The position numbers and the translations under genes are program-made. The notes beneath the pieces were generated by a model. The model made no database searches. It was given only the letters and a program-made list of their open reading frames with translations, and was not told where the DNA came from. A DNA stretch of 64,000 nt from CAVURS01 sp963795385 (lineage in GTDB: Bacteria > Actinomycetota > Actinomycetes > Actinomycetales > CAVURS01). Below, piece by piece: positions 46,390 to 54,954 of the stretch. The stretch's first letter is position 1, and the number at the start of each line of letters is the position of its first letter. The DNA lies in the NCBI GenBank assembly GCA_963795385.1, contig CAWCHK010000008.1, positions 1 to 64,000 on the forward strand, written 5' to 3'.

Positions 46390-46920
46390 ATGGGCTACCC
46401 GCAACGGCTGCTGGCCGACGACGAGCACATCGACACCGAGCTGCGGACGCACTGGAAGGCGCTGGTCGGGCCGGTCGTGGCCCTGCTCGTGACCGTCCCC
46501 CTCGCGACCTTCATCGCCGGTCGGATCCCGTCCAGCTCCAGCCAGAACATCATCCGGGCCGTCGTCCTCGTGATCGCGGTGGTCGCGCTGATCTGGCTGA
46601 CCATCCTGCCGTTCCTGCGCTGGTGGACGACGGTCTACGTGCTGACCGACCGGCGGCTGATCCTGCGCCAGGGCATCATCGCCCGCAGTGGCCGCGACAT
46701 CCCGCTGGCGCGGATCAACGACATCTCCTTCTCGCACACCGCGATCGAGCGGGTCCTGCGCTGCGGCACGCTGGTCGTCGAGTCGGCCGGCGAGCGCGGA
46801 CAGGTGACGCTGACCGACATCCCGCGGGTCGAGCAGATCCAGCGCCGCCTCTACGAGCTGGTCGAGGCCGACGACTCGCGCCGTCGCGACGACGACGGAC
46901 CCGAGCCCGCCCACACGTGA
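46390..46920 (+). CDS. PH-domain (bPH2/YdbS-like) membrane protein
   Basis: A 176-residue membrane protein. Two helices (residues about 26-46, LVGPVVALLVTVPLATFIAG, and 53-75, IIRAVVLVIAVVALIWLTIL) are followed by a bacterial PH domain: TTVYVLTDRRLILRQGIIAR, RDIPLARINDISFSHTAIER and LRCGTLVVESAGERGQVTLT. Its role is unknown. It is 8 bp after birA and overlaps the cyclase gene by 4 bases. Confidence 0.85.
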   Translation: MGYPQRLLADDEHIDTELRTHWKALVGPVVALLVTVPLATFIAGRIPSSSSQNIIRAVVLVIAVVALIWLTILPFLRWWTTVYVLTDRRLILRQGIIARSGRDIPLARINDISFSHTAIERVLRCGTLVVESAGERGQVTLTDIPRVEQIQRRLYELVEADDSRRRDDDGPEPAHT

Positions 46921-47960
46921 CCGACCCCTCCTCGGCGGACCCGGCCCAGGAGGTCGAGCGGGCGCTGCTCGGGGAGCCACGACGGCTCCGCCGCCGGGAG
47001 GTCAGTGCGGCGGCCGGCGTCTCCCTGCTGTCGGCGCGGAGGTTCTGGCGGGCGCTCGGCTTCGCCAACGTCGATGACGACTACGCGGCCTTCACGGCCG
47101 CGGATCTGGTTGCGCTGCAACAGGTCGTCGGCCTGGTCCGGGACGAGGTGGTCGATGAGGGGACGGCGCTGGCCCTGGCCCGGGCGGTCGGCCGCTCCAC
47201 CGACCGGATGGCCTCGTGGCAGGTCCAGCTGCTGGCCGAGTCGGTGGCCGCCGAGCGGGCCGCCGACCCGGAGTCGGCGCCGGACGCCCGGCATGCCGCC
47301 CAGGTCGCGGCCTCGGTCGTGGAGCTCGCCGACCGGATGGAGCCGCTCGTGGCCTACGCCTGGCGCCGCCATCTGGCCGCTGCCGTCGAGCGGCTGATGG
47401 CCGACGCGGAGCCCGAGCTCGAGCACCGGGGCGGCGTGCGCAGCGTCGGCTTCGCCGACCTCGTGTCGTTCACCCGTCTCGTCCGGCGACTCTCCGAGCG
47501 CGAGCTGGCCGCGCTGGTCCAGCGGTTCGAGGCCCTCGTCTCCGACATCGTGGCCGCACACGGCGGCCGGGTGATCAAGACGGTCGGCGACGAGGTGCTG
47601 TTCGCCGCCGCGGGCGCGCCGGCTGCCGCCGCGATCGCGCTCGACATCGCCGCGACCATGGCCGAGGACGAGCTGCTGCCGGACGTCCGCTCGGGCCTGG
47701 CGACGGGGCCGGTGGTGATGCGGCTGGGCGACGTCTTCGGCACGACCGTCAACCGGGCCAGCCGGCTGACCGGGATCGCCCACCCGGGAGCGGTGCTCGT
47801 CGACGACGCGACCGCGTCCGCGCTGGACAGCGTCTCGGGCTTCGACCTGGCCGTGATGCGCCGGCGCCCGCTGCGCGGCCTGGGCCGGGTTCGGCCGTGG
47901 CGGCTCCAGCGGGCCAGCCCGACCCGGTCTAGGGTCGCCACCGATGAGCCCGACGAGTGA
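46917..47960 (+). CDS. Class III adenylate cyclase with an Rv1264-type N-terminal regulatory domain
   Basis: A 347-residue cytoplasmic cyclase. Residues 1-150 match the helical regulatory domain of Rv1264-like enzymes (RRREVSAAAGVSLLSARRFW, RALGFANVDDDYAAFTAADL). The catalytic domain has both metal aspartates (GFADLVSFTRLVRRLSE and KTVGDEVLFAAAG), a Lys in VIKTVGDE for the adenine and TTVNRASRLTGIAHPG with the transition-state Asn and Arg. All key residues are present, so it should make cAMP. The GTG start overlaps the stop of the PH-domain gene (GTGA). In Rv1264 the N-terminal domain senses pH. Confidence 0.9.
   Translation: MTDPSSADPAQEVERALLGEPRRLRRREVSAAAGVSLLSARRFWRALGFANVDDDYAAFTAADLVALQQVVGLVRDEVVDEGTALALARAVGRSTDRMASWQVQLLAESVAAERAADPESAPDARHAAQVAASVVELADRMEPLVAYAWRRHLAAAVERLMADAEPELEHRGGVRSVGFADLVSFTRLVRRLSERELAALVQRFEALVSDIVAAHGGRVIKTVGDEVLFAAAGAPAAAAIALDIAATMAEDELLPDVRSGLATGPVVMRLGDVFGTTVNRASRLTGIAHPGAVLVDDATASALDSVSGFDLAVMRRRPLRGLGRVRPWRLQRASPTRSRVATDEPDE
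47930..47935 (+). promoter_or_regulatory. Leaderless -10 for the enoyl-CoA hydratase
   Basis: TAGGGT, 8 nt before the ATG at 47944, inside the end of the cyclase gene. Confidence 0.45.
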
Positions 47961-48765
47961 TGGTGACGTGATCGGCCGGCGCGACACGGCGTACGTCCGG
48001 CTGGAGCGCCCGGCCGCGCACGTGGCCGAGATCGTCCTGGACCGGCCCACGGCGCTCAACGCCGTGTCGGTGGAGCTGGCCCGGCAGCTGACCGCGGCCT
48101 GTGCGGACGCCGGGGCCGACCCGGACGTGCGCGTGGTCGTCCTCTCCAGTGCGGTGGACCGGGCGTTCTGCGTCGGTGCGGACCTCAAGGAGCGCCGGGC
48201 CTTCAGCGACGACGACATGCGCGAGCAACGGCCGGTGACCCGCGCGGCGTACCGGGCGGTCCTCGACCTGCCCGTGCCGGCGATCGCCGCCGTCCACGGC
48301 TTCGCCCTCGGCGGCGGCCTCGAGCTCGCGTTGAGCTGCGACCTCATCGTGGGCGACGCGAGCGCGGTCCTCGGCCTGCCGGAGGTCAGCGTGGGCATCA
48401 TCCCGGGCGGCGGCGGCACCCAGCTGCTCGCCCGCCGGCTGGGCTGGTCGCGGGCGGCCGACCTGATCTTCACGGCCCGCCGGCTGGACGCGGTCGCGGC
48501 CCGTGAGATCGGTCTGCTGGACCGGCTCGTCGACGTCGGCGCCGACCGCGAGCGTGCGCTGGAGCTCGCCACGACCGTCGCGGCCAACTCACCGGTCGGC
48601 GTCCGCAGCGCCAAGCGCGCGATGCGGGAGGGACTGGACCGGCCGCTCGCGGCCGGCCTCGACGTCGAGGACGCCGCCTGGCAGGCCACGGCGTTCTCCG
48701 CCGACCGCGTGGAGGGGCTGGCCGCTTTCGCCGAGCGGCGGCCGCCGCGGTGGCCCGGCGAGTAG
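47944..48765 (+). CDS. Enoyl-CoA hydratase/isomerase family protein
   Basis: A 273-residue crotonase-fold protein. It has VLDRPTALNAVSVELARQLT, VVLSSAVDRAFCVGADLKER (first oxyanion site), AIAAVHGFALGGGLELALSC (second oxyanion site and first catalytic Glu) and VLGLPEVSVGIIPGGGGTQL with the second Glu region. These fit hydration of 2-enoyl-CoA. It overlaps the end of the cyclase gene by 17 bases but has its own -10-like element. Confidence 0.9.
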   Translation: MSPTSDGDVIGRRDTAYVRLERPAAHVAEIVLDRPTALNAVSVELARQLTAACADAGADPDVRVVVLSSAVDRAFCVGADLKERRAFSDDDMREQRPVTRAAYRAVLDLPVPAIAAVHGFALGGGLELALSCDLIVGDASAVLGLPEVSVGIIPGGGGTQLLARRLGWSRAADLIFTARRLDAVAAREIGLLDRLVDVGADRERALELATTVAANSPVGVRSAKRAMREGLDRPLAAGLDVEDAAWQATAFSADRVEGLAAFAERRPPRWPGE

Positions 48766-48775
48766 GCGGGGTGCC

Positions 48776-48781
48776 TACCAT
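48776..48781 (+). promoter_or_regulatory. Leaderless -10 for the response regulator
   Basis: TACCAT, 6 nt before the ATG at 48788. Confidence 0.45.
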
Positions 48782-48787
48782 TCGGCT

Positions 48788-49456
48788 ATGACCCGGGTTC
48801 TGCTCGTCGAGGACGACACTGCCATCGCGGACCCGCTGGCCCGCGCGCTGAAGCGCGAGGGGTACGACGTCGAGGTGTACGGCGACGGTCCCTCCGCGCT
48901 CGCCGGGGCCGAGGAGGGCGCCGACCTCGTGGTGCTCGACCTGGGCCTGCCCGGCATGGACGGCCTCGAGGTCTGCCGCCAGATGCGCGCCGGTGGCAGC
49001 GCGGTCCCGGTGCTGGTCCTGACCGCCCGGGCCGACGAGGTCGACACGGTGGTCGGCCTGGACGCCGGCGCGGACGACTACGTCACCAAGCCGTTCCGGC
49101 TGGCCGAGCTGCTGGCCCGGGTGCGGGCCCTGCTGCGTCGCGGGGGCGCCGAGCCGGACCGCGCCCCTGCCGTCCGCATCGACCAGCAGGGGCGGCGGGC
49201 GTTCCTGGACGACCGCGAGCTGCAGCTCACCGCCAAGGAGTTCGACGTGCTCCGGGTCCTGGTCCGCGAGGCCGGCCGGGTCGTGCCCCGCGAGCAGATC
49301 CTGCGTGAGGTCTGGGCCCAGCGCTGGCTCGGGTCCACCAAGACGCTGGACATGCACGTGTCCTGGCTGCGCCGCAAGCTCGGCGACGACGTCGCGAACC
49401 CGCGCTACATCAAGACCGTCCGCGGGGTCGGCTTCCGGTTCGAACGCGGCGAGTGA
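48788..49456 (+). CDS. OmpR-family response regulator
   Basis: A 222-residue response regulator. The receiver domain has the acidic pair LLVEDDTAIADPLA, the phospho-acceptor Asp in DLVVLDLGLPGMDGLE, LVLTARADEVD and the Lys in DYVTKPFRL. The winged-helix effector domain has LQLTAKEFDVLRVLVREAGR, WLGSTKTLDMHVSWLRRKLG and IKTVRGVGFRFERGE. It is followed 12 bp later by its histidine kinase. The signal is unknown. Confidence 0.94.
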   Translation: MTRVLLVEDDTAIADPLARALKREGYDVEVYGDGPSALAGAEEGADLVVLDLGLPGMDGLEVCRQMRAGGSAVPVLVLTARADEVDTVVGLDAGADDYVTKPFRLAELLARVRALLRRGGAEPDRAPAVRIDQQGRRAFLDDRELQLTAKEFDVLRVLVREAGRVVPREQILREVWAQRWLGSTKTLDMHVSWLRRKLGDDVANPRYIKTVRGVGFRFERGE

Positions 49457-49468
49457 GCCCGATCTGAC

Positions 49469-50760
49469 GTGCGCCGGCGGCTGGTCCTGGCGACCCTGAC
49501 GGCCGTGCTGTTGGCGGTGTTCCTGCTCGGCCTGCCCCTGGCCATCGCCGCTGACCTCCTGCTCGTCGACCAGAGCAAGGCCGACGTCCAGCAGCGGGCC
49601 CGCACCATCGCCCTGTCGGTCGATCGCCGGCTGGCCGACCACCAGGCGGTGGACCCGGCCGCCCTGTCGGAGGCTCTGGGTGGGTCGCTGCGGGGGCACG
49701 ACCTCTGGGCCACGGTGCAGACGCCGGGCGGCAACTACCGCGTGGGCAAGGACCACCCGGGAGCGGCGTACACGGGGGAGACGGTGACGTCCTCGGGCGT
49801 GGTGGTCCGGGCCTCGGTCGCGTCCAGTGACGTGCGGCTCGACGTGATCCGGGCCTGGGTGGTCATCTTCGTCGTGTCGGTGGCGGCGGTGGCGGCGGCG
49901 GTCGCACTCGGGATCGTCCAGGCCCGCCGGCTGGCTCGCCCCCTCGTCCAGCTGGCCCGCAACGCCGAGCGGCTGGGGGCGGGCGAGTCCCGCCTGGCCG
50001 GGATCGCCAGCGGGGTCGCCGAGGTCGACCAGGTGGCGGCCGAGCTCGACCGCAGCGCGCGCCGGATGGCGGCCACCCTGGCCGCGGAGCGTGATTTCAC
50101 CTCGGACGCCTCGCACCAGCTGCGCACGCCGCTGACCGCCCTGTCGATGCGGCTGGAGGAGATCGTCGCCGCGGACACAGTGGCCGCGGCGCAGGAAGAG
50201 GCCCGGATCGCACTGGTCCAGGTCGAGCGGCTGACCCGGGTCGTCCAGGACCTGCTGGCCCGCTCCCGCCGGGCCCACCACGACTCCACCCAGGCGCTCG
50301 CCCTCGACGACGTGGTCGACCAGCAGGAGCAGGAGTGGTCGCAGGCGTTCGAGTCGGTCGGTCGGGCCCTGGTCGTCGAGGGGGAGCGGGGGCTGCGGGT
50401 GGAGGCGGCGACCGGCGGGCTGGCCCAGGTGCTGTCCACCCTGCTCGACAACAGCCTGGTCCACGGGGGCGGGACGGTCATCGTGACGACCCGCAGCCGC
50501 GGGCGCTCGGTGGTGATCGAGGTCAGCGACGAGGGGCCCGGCGTGCCGCCCGAGCTGGGTCAGCGGATCTTCGCGCGCAGCGTGAGCAGCGCGGGGAGCA
50601 CCGGCCTCGGGCTGGCGCTGGCCCGCGACCTCGCGACGGCCGACGGCGGCCGGCTGGAGCTTCTGCGCGGCGAGCCGCCGATCTTCGGCATCTTCCTCAT
50701 CGCGGCGCGGGAGGCTCCTGCTGCGGCCCTCGCCCAGCTCCTGGGCCAGCTCGGCCCTGA
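49469..50760 (+). CDS. Sensor histidine kinase; end probably shifted by one missing base
   Basis: A membrane kinase of about 430 residues. Two helices (LTAVLLAVFLLGLPLAIAAD and WVVIFVVSVAAVAAAVALGI) flank an outer sensor domain. A HAMP region follows, then the H-box ERDFTSDASHQLRTPLTALS, the N-box DNSLVHGGGTVIV, G1 VSDEGPGVPPELGQ and G2 STGLGLALARDLATADGG. As written, the frame runs on to 51226 over antisense gtrA, adding about 155 residues of no known family. One missing base between about 50,700 and 50,757 would end it at TGA 50758-50760, close to the normal family end. Confidence 0.85.
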
Positions 50761-51211
50761 AGACGAACCGTCGGTAGGACCAGAACCGGAAGACCGTGGC
50801 CAGGCCGGTCCCGATGAAGGTCTTGCTGATGTTGTCGGCGACCACGCCGTCCTGGCCCAGCACGTAGCGGGAGAAGCCCAGGCAGCCCGCGGCGATCAGC
50901 AGCCCGATGGCGTTGATCAGGACGAACATCGCGAGCTCGTGGTGCACGGCGACCCGCTGGCGGTGCCGGAAGGTCCACCACCGGCTGCCGATCCAGGACA
51001 CGACCACGGACGCGCTGACCGAGATGACGGTGGCGGTGATCGGCTTGTGCCGCAGCGGGCCGTCCCCGCCGCCGTACACGAGGAGGTTGTAGCCGCCGGC
51101 GTCGACCACGAAGGCGGCGGCGCCGACGACGCCGAACTTCACCAGCTCGCGGTAGAACACGTCGACCGACCCGCGCAGCCGGGTGCCCAGGTCCCTCAGC
51201 GGCGCGGTCAC
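50697..51211 (-). CDS. GtrA-family membrane protein; end probably shifted by one missing base
   Basis: A protein of about 170 residues with four helices: LVKFGVVGAAAFVVDAGGYN, ITATVISVSASVVVSWIGSR, LAMFVLINAIGLLIAAGCLG and ISKTFIGTGLATVFRFWSYR ending RFVF. GtrA proteins move or modify polyprenyl-linked sugars for cell-surface glycans. As written, the frame stays open to 48470 (913 codons, antisense to three genes), which is not credible. One base missing near 50,700-50,757 brings in the TGA at 50697-50699. A TAGGCT hexamer ends 8 nt before the GTG start. Location next to purK is common in actinobacteria. Confidence 0.85.
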
Positions 51212-51219
51212 GATCGTCG

Positions 51220-51225
51220 AGCCTA
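51220..51225 (-). promoter_or_regulatory. Leaderless -10 for gtrA
   Basis: TAGGCT on the minus strand, 8 nt before the GTG start at 51211; it faces the purK element 12 bp away. Confidence 0.45.
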
Positions 51226-51236
51226 ACCGGGCTGGG

Positions 51237-51242
51237 TAGGCT
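51237..51242 (+). promoter_or_regulatory. Leaderless -10 for purK
   Basis: TAGGCT, 8 nt before the GTG start at 51251. Confidence 0.45.
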
Positions 51243-51250
51243 CTCCGACC

Positions 51251-52423
51251 GTGGCGGCGGACCCGAGCTTCCCCCGGGTCGGGGTCGTGGGAGGCGGGCA
51301 GCTCGCCCGGATGATGGCCCCCCCGGCCGTGGGCCTCGGGATCGCGCTGCGGGTGCTGGCCGAGTCGGCCGACGCGAGCGCGGCCCAGGTGGTCCCGGAC
51401 TCACCCGTCGGAGCGGCGGACGACGTCGAGGCGCTGCGGTCGTTCGCCCAGGGGTGTGCGGTCGTGACGTTCGACCACGAGCACGTGCCGCAGCCGGTGC
51501 TGGCGGCGCTCGCCGCCGACGGGGTGGTGCTGCGGCCCGGGCCGCCCGCCCTCGTCTTCGCCCAGGACAAGGCGGCGATGCGCGAGCGGCTCGGCGCGGC
51601 CGGCATCCCGGGCCCGCCGTGGGCGCTGGTCCGCACCGAGGCCGAGCTGGCGGCGTTCGCCGAGGTCGCCGGCTGGCCCGTCGTGCTCAAGACGCCGACC
51701 GGGGGGTACGACGGCAAGGGGGTCCTCGTCGTGGAGGACGCCGCCGGGGCCGGGCCGTGGCTGGCGCGGGCGGAGCAGGCGGGAGCCGCCCTGCTGGCCG
51801 AGGCCCGGGTGGACTTCGTCCGGGAGCTGGCCGTGCTGGTGGCCCGCAGCCCGATGGGACAGGCGGCGGCCTGGCCGGTCGTGGAGACGGTGCAGACCGG
51901 CGGCATCTGCACCGAGGTCGTGGCACCGGCTCCCGGGCTGGACCCCGGGCTCGCCGCACGCGTCACGGCCGCGGGCCTGCGGATCGCGGGGGAGCTGGAC
52001 GTGACGGGGGTGCTGGCGGTCGAGCTGTTCGAGATCGAGAACCCTGACGGCACACCGGACTTCGTCGTCAACGAGCTGGCCATGCGGCCACACAACTCCG
52101 GGCACTGGACGATCGACGGCAGCGTGACGAGCCAGTTCGAGCAGCACCTGCGCGCGGTGCTCGACCTGCCCCTGGGGTCGACCGCGCCGACGGCGCCGTG
52201 GTCGGTCATGGTCAACGTGCTGGGCGCGGACCACGAGGAGCTCTACCCGGCGTACCTGCACGTCATGGCCCACGACCCCGCGGTCAAGGTGCACGTGTAC
52301 GGCAAGCAGGTGCGGCCGGGGCGCAAGGTGGGGCACGTGACAGTCTGCGGGGCGGACCTGGCCGACGTCCGGGCCCGGGCCCGGCACGCGGCCGACTACA
52401 TCAGCGGCCGGGTCCTCGAGTGA
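51251..52423 (+). CDS. purK: N5-carboxyaminoimidazole ribonucleotide synthase
   Basis: A 390-residue ATP-grasp enzyme of purine synthesis that carboxylates AIR on N5. It has VGVVGGGQLARMMAPPAVGL, VVTFDHEHVPQPVLAALAAD, WPVVLKTPTGGYDGKGVLVV (ATP loop) and VELFEIENPDGTPDFVVNEL with AMRPHNSGHWTIDGSVTSQF (metal and ADP contacts). It is followed 67 bp later by purE, its usual partner. Confidence 0.95.
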   Translation: MAADPSFPRVGVVGGGQLARMMAPPAVGLGIALRVLAESADASAAQVVPDSPVGAADDVEALRSFAQGCAVVTFDHEHVPQPVLAALAADGVVLRPGPPALVFAQDKAAMRERLGAAGIPGPPWALVRTEAELAAFAEVAGWPVVLKTPTGGYDGKGVLVVEDAAGAGPWLARAEQAGAALLAEARVDFVRELAVLVARSPMGQAAAWPVVETVQTGGICTEVVAPAPGLDPGLAARVTAAGLRIAGELDVTGVLAVELFEIENPDGTPDFVVNELAMRPHNSGHWTIDGSVTSQFEQHLRAVLDLPLGSTAPTAPWSVMVNVLGADHEELYPAYLHVMAHDPAVKVHVYGKQVRPGRKVGHVTVCGADLADVRARARHAADYISGRVLE

Positions 52424-52490
52424 GCCGGCGGACGGGCCGAAGCACGAGCCGAAGCACGAGCCGACGAGCGAGACGACAGGTGGGACGGAC

Positions 52491-53027
52491 ATGAGCGAGG
52501 GTCAGCCACTCGTCGGGGTCGTCATGGGCAGCGACTCCGACTGGCCGGTCATGAGCGAGGCGGTGGCCGCGCTGGAGGAGTTCGACGTCGGGTGCGAGGT
52601 CGACGTCGTGTCGGCCCACCGGATGCCGCGCGAGATGGTGGAGTACGGCGACTCCGCGTCGGCGCGGGGCCTCCGGGTGCTCGTCGCCGGGGCGGGTGGC
52701 GCGGCCCACCTCCCGGGCATGCTGGCCGCGGTCACGCCCCTGCCGGTCATCGGGGTGCCGGTGCCGCTGGCCCACCTGGACGGCATGGACTCCCTGCTCT
52801 CGATCGTGCAGATGCCGGCCGGCGTGCCGGTCGCGACGGTCTCGGTCGGAGGCGCTCGCAACGCCGGGCTGCTCGCCGTACGGATCCTGGCCGCCGGCGC
52901 CGGCCCCGAGGCGGCCGCGCTGCGCGAGCGGATGGTGGCGTTCCAGGCCGACCTGCGGGCGCAGGCGCTGGCCAAGGGCGAGCGGCTGCGGGCCCAGCGC
53001 TCGGGTCACGTGGGCTTCGGCGGCTAG
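52491..53027 (+). CDS. purE: N5-carboxyaminoimidazole ribonucleotide mutase
   Basis: A 178-residue class I PurE. It has VVMGSDSDWPVMSEAVAALE (phosphate loop), CEVDVVSAHRMPREMVEYGD with the catalytic His, and VLVAGAGGAAHLPGMLAAVT. It moves the carboxyl group made by PurK to C4. The stop overlaps that of the convergent CoA-binding gene. Confidence 0.95.
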   Translation: MSEGQPLVGVVMGSDSDWPVMSEAVAALEEFDVGCEVDVVSAHRMPREMVEYGDSASARGLRVLVAGAGGAAHLPGMLAAVTPLPVIGVPVPLAHLDGMDSLLSIVQMPAGVPVATVSVGGARNAGLLAVRILAAGAGPEAAALRERMVAFQADLRAQALAKGERLRAQRSGHVGFGG

Positions 53028-53458
53028 CGCGTCGCGATGCCGAGGCGGGGGGCCTCGATCGCGGGGCACGCGTCCATGACGACGTCCAGCCCGGCCGCCC
53101 GGGCCCGCTCGGCGGCGGCCTCGTCCACGATGGCGAGCTGCATCCAGATCGCCCCGATGCCGAGCCGCTCGCGCTCGGCGATCGCGTCGTCGACGACCCG
53201 GCCGACGCGGGTCGAGTTCACGAAGCAGTCGACGACGTCGACCCGCGTGCCGTCCGGGATGTCGGCCAGCGTCCGGTAGCCCGGCTCGCCGTGGACCTCG
53301 ACGGCCCGCGGGTGCACGGGGACGATCCGCTGCCCGATCCGTTGCAGCAGAGCGGCGATCGAGTACGCGTCGCGGGACTGGTCCTGGGAGAGGCCGACGA
53401 CCGCCCACGTCCCGGGGGTCCGCAGCAGCCGCTCCACCGTGCCGGCGTCACCGATCAT
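53024..53458 (-). CDS. CoA-binding (YccU-like) domain protein
   Basis: A 144-residue Rossmann-fold protein. It has GTWAVVGLSQDQSRDAYSIA, ALLQRIGQRIVPVHPRAVEV and VDVVDCFVNSTRVGRVVDDA, ending AIWMQLAIVDEAAAERARAA and VVMDACPAIEAP. It binds CoA in relatives of known structure; the cell role is unknown. Its ATG overlaps the rmlC stop (ATGA), so it is the second gene of an rmlC pair. Confidence 0.85.
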   Translation of the reverse strand: MIGDAGTVERLLRTPGTWAVVGLSQDQSRDAYSIAALLQRIGQRIVPVHPRAVEVHGEPGYRTLADIPDGTRVDVVDCFVNSTRVGRVVDDAIAERERLGIGAIWMQLAIVDEAAAERARAAGLDVVMDACPAIEAPRLGIATR

Positions 53459-54084
53459 GTCCTCGCTCCTGTCGTCAGCGACGCACGGTAGGCCAGCGCG
53501 TCGGCGTAGGCGGGCAACCGTCCCGCCGCGGCGGCCTCGGCCAGCGTCGGCGCGGCCGCGTCCTTGGGGGAGAGCCGTGGCTCGACGGCGCGGCCGCTGC
53601 GGTCGGTGGCGGGCCAGGCGATGGCCAGGTCGGGGTCCAGCGGGTGGATGCCGTGCTCGCGGTCCGGTGCGTAGGCCGCCGAGCACAGGTAGGTCAGGGT
53701 CGAGCCGTCGGCCAGGGACATGAAGGCGTGGCCGAGTCCCTCGGAGAGGTAGAGCGCCCGGCGGTCCTCGTCGTCGAGCCGGACGGCCTCCCACTCGCCG
53801 TACGTCGGGGAGCCGGTGCGGACGTCGACGACGACGTCGAGCACGGCGCCGGAGACGCAGGTGACGTACTTCGCCTGGCTGGGCGGCACGTCGGCGTAGT
53901 GCACGCCGCGGACCACCCCGGCCGCCGAGGCCGACAGGTTGGCCTGGTGCAGGTCGAGCCGGTGACCCACTGCCTGCTCCAGGGCCGCGGAGCGGAACCA
54001 CTCCAGGAAGACCCCCCGGTCGTCGGCGTGCTGCTGGGGGGTGAGCACCCACGCGCCCTCGATCCGCAGGGGGGTGATGTCCAC
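53455..54084 (-). CDS. rmlC: dTDP-4-dehydrorhamnose 3,5-epimerase
   Basis: A 209-residue cupin-fold epimerase of dTDP-L-rhamnose synthesis. It has LTPQQHADDRGVFLEWFRSA, LHQANLSASAAGVVRGVHYA with the catalytic His, KYVTCVSGAVLDVVVDVRTG and LSEGLGHAFMSLADGSTLTY, with Tyr and Asp in the active-site region. The N-terminus starts directly at a GTG with TAGCCT 7 nt upstream. It diverges from rmlD. Confidence 0.9.
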   Translation of the reverse strand: MDITPLRIEGAWVLTPQQHADDRGVFLEWFRSAALEQAVGHRLDLHQANLSASAAGVVRGVHYADVPPSQAKYVTCVSGAVLDVVVDVRTGSPTYGEWEAVRLDDEDRRALYLSEGLGHAFMSLADGSTLTYLCSAAYAPDREHGIHPLDPDLAIAWPATDRSGRAVEPRLSPKDAAAPTLAEAAAAGRLPAYADALAYRASLTTGART

Positions 54085-54091
54085 GAGTGGC

Positions 54092-54097
54092 AGGCTA
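54092..54097 (-). promoter_or_regulatory. Leaderless -10 for rmlC
   Basis: TAGCCT on the minus strand, 7 nt before the GTG at 54084. The rmlD GTG at 54103 has only CAGGCT (54091-54096) at the matching place, a weaker element on the plus strand. Confidence 0.45.
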
Positions 54098-54102
54098 GCC
54101 GA

Positions 54103-54954
54103 GTGCGCATCCTCGTCACCGGCGCAGCCGGCATGCTCGGTCGTGACCTGTCGCAGGACCTGGGCGTGGCCGGGGCCCTGGTGTCGACGACGACCCGCGA
54201 CGAGCTCGACCTCACCGACGACGGCGCCTGCCACGCGGCGGTCGCGGGTCATGACGTCGTCGTCAACGCCGCGGGGTGGACGGCGGTGGACGAGGCTGAA
54301 ACGCATGAGGGACAAGCATTCTCGGCCAACGCGGTCGGTGCGGCGAACCTGGCCCGGGCCTGTGACGACGCGGGAGCCAGGCTCGTGCACGTGTCGACGG
54401 ACTACGTCTTCGACGGGGCCGCGACGACGCCGTACGACGAGAGCCACCCGCAGGCGCCGGTCTCCGCTTACGGGCGGACCAAGGCCGCGGGCGAGTGGGC
54501 GGTGCGGGCCCTGTGCGCGGACAGCCTCGTGGTGCGGACGGCCTGGCTCTACGGCGCCCACGGCTCGTGCTTCCCGCGGACGATCGCCGCGGCCCTGCAG
54601 CACCGCCCGACCCTCGACGTGGTCGCCGACCAGCTGGGCCAGCCGACCTGGACCCGGGACGTCGCCGAGCTCGTCCGCGAGCTGCTCGCCGCCCACGCGC
54701 CGGCCGGGACCTATCACGCGACGTCCGGCGGGCAGACGTCCTGGCACGGCTTCGCCCGGGCCGTCGCAGTCGCCGCCGGTGCGGACCCGGAGCGGGTGCA
54801 CGCGACGCAGACGGGCGACCTGGTGCGTCCCGCGCCCCGCCCGATGTACTCGGTCCTCGGCCACCGGACGCTCGAGCTCGCCGGTGTCGCACCGATCGGG
54901 CCGTGGGAGGAGCGCTGGGCCGCGGCCGCGCCGACGGTGCTGGCCGACCTCTAG
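54103..54954 (+). CDS. rmlD: dTDP-4-dehydrorhamnose reductase
   Basis: A 283-residue reductase of the last step to dTDP-L-rhamnose. It has the NADPH motif ILVTGAAGMLGRDLSQDLG, VVVNAAGWTAVDEAETHEGQ, LVHVSTDYVFDGAATTPYDE and the YxxxK pair in SAYGRTKAAGEWAV. It ends convergently with rmlA, with a 4-base overlap. Confidence 0.93.
   Translation: MRILVTGAAGMLGRDLSQDLGVAGALVSTTTRDELDLTDDGACHAAVAGHDVVVNAAGWTAVDEAETHEGQAFSANAVGAANLARACDDAGARLVHVSTDYVFDGAATTPYDESHPQAPVSAYGRTKAAGEWAVRALCADSLVVRTAWLYGAHGSCFPRTIAAALQHRPTLDVVADQLGQPTWTRDVAELVRELLAAHAPAGTYHATSGGQTSWHGFARAVAVAAGADPERVHATQTGDLVRPAPRPMYSVLGHRTLELAGVAPIGPWEERWAAAAPTVLADL

Noticed and set aside
48470..51211. A 913-codon open frame on the minus strand, starting as gtrA
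   Set aside because: Past about codon 165 it is antisense to the kinase, the response regulator and the enoyl-CoA hydratase, with low-complexity Arg/Pro/Gly/Asp composition. It is an effect of high GC plus one missing base.
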